A model generated the notes under the pieces. The model searched no databases. It was not told the DNA's origin and saw nothing but the letters and a program-made list of their open reading frames with translations. Both the position numbers and the translations under genes were made by a program. From Mycobacterium sp. UM_CSW (lineage in GTDB: Bacteria; Actinomycetota; Actinomycetes; Mycobacteriales; Mycobacteriaceae), in assembly GCF_000455205.1 (NCBI RefSeq), contig NZ_AUWQ01000059.1:1-63569 (forward strand): DNA of 63,569 nucleotides. Direction: 5' to 3'. Shown piece after piece: positions 62,542 to 63,569 of the stretch. Positions within the stretch are counted from its first letter, which is position 1. Every line of letters begins with the position of its first letter.

Positions 62542-63113
62542 CGCCCAATGTCGCTGCCGGAGAACGACACCGGCTGACCGGTGGTCGCTGATCGGGCCCG
62601 CTCGGCCTGAATTTTTCTCGGCGGTCAGACCGGGCCGGCTCAGATACTTGCGAACGTCCGCTCGTCGTGGTATTTCAAAACATATATCGACAGGTGCAGG
62701 TCATCTCGCGGGTTGAGGTGGATGTGGTGTTGATGGGTATCGACTCGTTCAGCAAACAGGCGCCGGTTTTACGGGAGCGATCGCCTCCGGGAAACCGTGT
62801 GCGGATCGCGGATCGCTGAAGGGAGGTGATATTCGACATCGGGACGTCGTGCCGTCCACGAACATTGCGACGCAGAGTTCGCGCCTGACGGGAAGTCAGC
62901 CGCGCGCCCGCCACTTGTCGTGGCCATCTACGTGGGCAGCATGAATGTCACCGCATTTTCGGGGCGGGTCACGCTGCGGCGTGGCCCGCCCCACTGAATG
63001 CATGGTGAAGATCCGCCGAAAACGCCTCGGGAGACCCCGGGTGGGCGATAGTGTGCGCTGAGCGGTGTCCGTGATGGGGAGGCGGACGACGTCGAGACAG
63101 GCGGGGGAGCCGA
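62542..63113 (+). other. Non-coding region between the MFS and PE genes
   Basis: 572 bases with no credible gene; short frames lack family features and use atypical codons. It holds a strong hairpin (62961-62992) and an AT-rich patch around 62676-62690 (CAAAACATATATCG). It presumably contains the promoter and 5' UTR of the PE gene, whose ribosome site is GGGGGAG at 63103-63109. Confidence 0.6.
62961..62992. repeat. 14-bp stem hairpin upstream of the PE gene
   Basis: The arms GGGGCGGGTCACGC and GCGTGGCCCGCCCC pair over 14 positions with one G-T wobble and a TGCG loop. No T-run follows on either strand. It may end MFS transcription without a U-tract, as often in mycobacteria, or fold in the PE mRNA leader. 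Confidence 0.55.
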
Positions 63114-63569
63114 ATGTCGTATGTGTTCGCAGCGCCCGAGTATGTGGCCAATGCCGCAATGGATTTGGCCAACATCGGTTCGGCGATCAGCGATGCGAAC
63201 TCGGCCGCTTTGGGACCGGTATCCAGCGTGTTGCCCGCGGGCGCCGACGAGGTGTCGGCCAATATCGCGAGCCTGTTCGACGCGCACGCCCAGGTCTATC
63301 AGGCGCTCAGCGCCGCGGCGCAGGCCTTCCACACCCAGTTCGTCCAGCTGATGAGCGCCGGCGCCGAGCAGTACGCCCTCACCGAGGCGGCGAACGCCGC
63401 ACCCCTGCAAACCGTCCAGAACATGGTGACGGGCAATGTCCCCGGCCAGGCGCTGTCGAGCGCGCAACCGCTGGCGAGCACCGCGGCCTCGGCAGGTTCC
63501 GCGGCGGCGGGGGTGCCTGCGGCAGCGGCCGGCGTCTCCGGTGGTGCGGCGCCGGCGACACCGGCAGCC
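63114..63569 (+). CDS. PE-family protein (3' truncated by window end)
   Basis: At least 152 residues, frame open at the right edge. The PE domain is classical: MSYVFAAPEYVANAAMDLAN with the Pro-Glu pair, VYQALSAAAQAFHTQFVQLMSAGAEQYALTE with the YxxxE export motif. After about residue 100 an Ala/Ser-rich linker (STAASAGSAAAGVPAAAAG) follows. No PGRS repeats appear before the edge, so the class of C-terminal domain is unknown. Export by ESX-5 with a PPE-like partner or chaperone EspG is expected. Ribosome site GGGGGAG lies 4 bases before ATG. Confidence 0.92.
   Translation, partial: MSYVFAAPEYVANAAMDLANIGSAISDANSAALGPVSSVLPAGADEVSANIASLFDAHAQVYQALSAAAQAFHTQFVQLMSAGAEQYALTEAANAAPLQTVQNMVTGNVPGQALSSAQPLASTAASAGSAAAGVPAAAAGVSGGAAPATPAA

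Noticed and set aside
62675-62914. 79-codon minus-strand frame in the gap before the PE gene
   Set aside because: No ribosome site, no family resemblance, and a Thr/Arg/Ser composition. The gap is better explained as promoter and leader.

Overview
The window is high-GC actinobacterial DNA from a slow-growing Mycobacterium. It carries PE/PE_PGRS genes at both ends, the sigL-rslA pair, mycobacterial ribosomal-protein order, many GTG starts and DUF4436, 13E12-type and TIGR00027-type families. Read right to left, the backbone follows the M. tuberculosis order Rv0700 (rpsJ) to about Rv0753c (mmsA). The extra genes show it is another species, which I do not name. No rRNA, tRNA, CRISPR array, insertion sequence or prophage was seen.

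Layout, left to right. 1-2568: the end of one and all of a second PE protein with an aspartic-protease (PecA-like) domain. 2580-5654 (minus): a tightly packed five-gene operon of ECF sigma factor, membrane Rieske protein, cupredoxin lipoprotein, Tat-type metallophosphoesterase and small membrane protein. 5672-8670: a TetR regulator with a flavoprotein on one side and a divergent SDR-like gene on the other, and two palindromic operators between. 8748-12326 (plus): the valine-degradation operon mmsA-fadE9-mmsB. 12353-17857 (minus): DinB/mycothiol-type protein, MarR regulator, PLP aminotransferase, KAS III-like enzyme, SRPBCC protein and ThDP enzyme. This looks like a small undescribed biosynthetic operon inserted between rslA and the Rv0737/Rv0738 orthologues. 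17917-21998: rslA, sigL, mapA, adk, secY.

22175-37837 holds metabolic and accessory genes: four TIGR00027-type methyltransferases, a GNAT protein with a GyrA-like N-terminus, xylB/serA2/fucA sugar genes, an MBL hydrolase, a DapB-like reductase, an AraC regulator, a class I methyltransferase, a zinc alcohol dehydrogenase with an SDR, sppA and an F420-type oxidoreductase. 37838-42008 is the spc half of the ribosomal cluster (rplO to rplN) and 54308-59839 the S10 half (rpsQ to rpsJ), all on the minus strand. Between the halves, 42205-54301 is a 12 kb island: a 13E12-type HNH protein with a perfect LexA box on its start, four DUF4436 membrane proteins, formylglycine-generating enzyme, a PstS lipoprotein, arylsulfatase and a DUF2306/TetR pair.

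60170-62541 is a divergent TetR/MFS efflux pair, and the window ends inside another PE gene. The most promising leads are the ThDP/KAS III/aminotransferase operon, the ECF sigma-Rieske pair in which the Rieske protein may be a redox-sensing anti-sigma factor, and the sulfatase/FGE/DUF4436 island. All calls come from reading the sequence and remembered family features; no database search was run.
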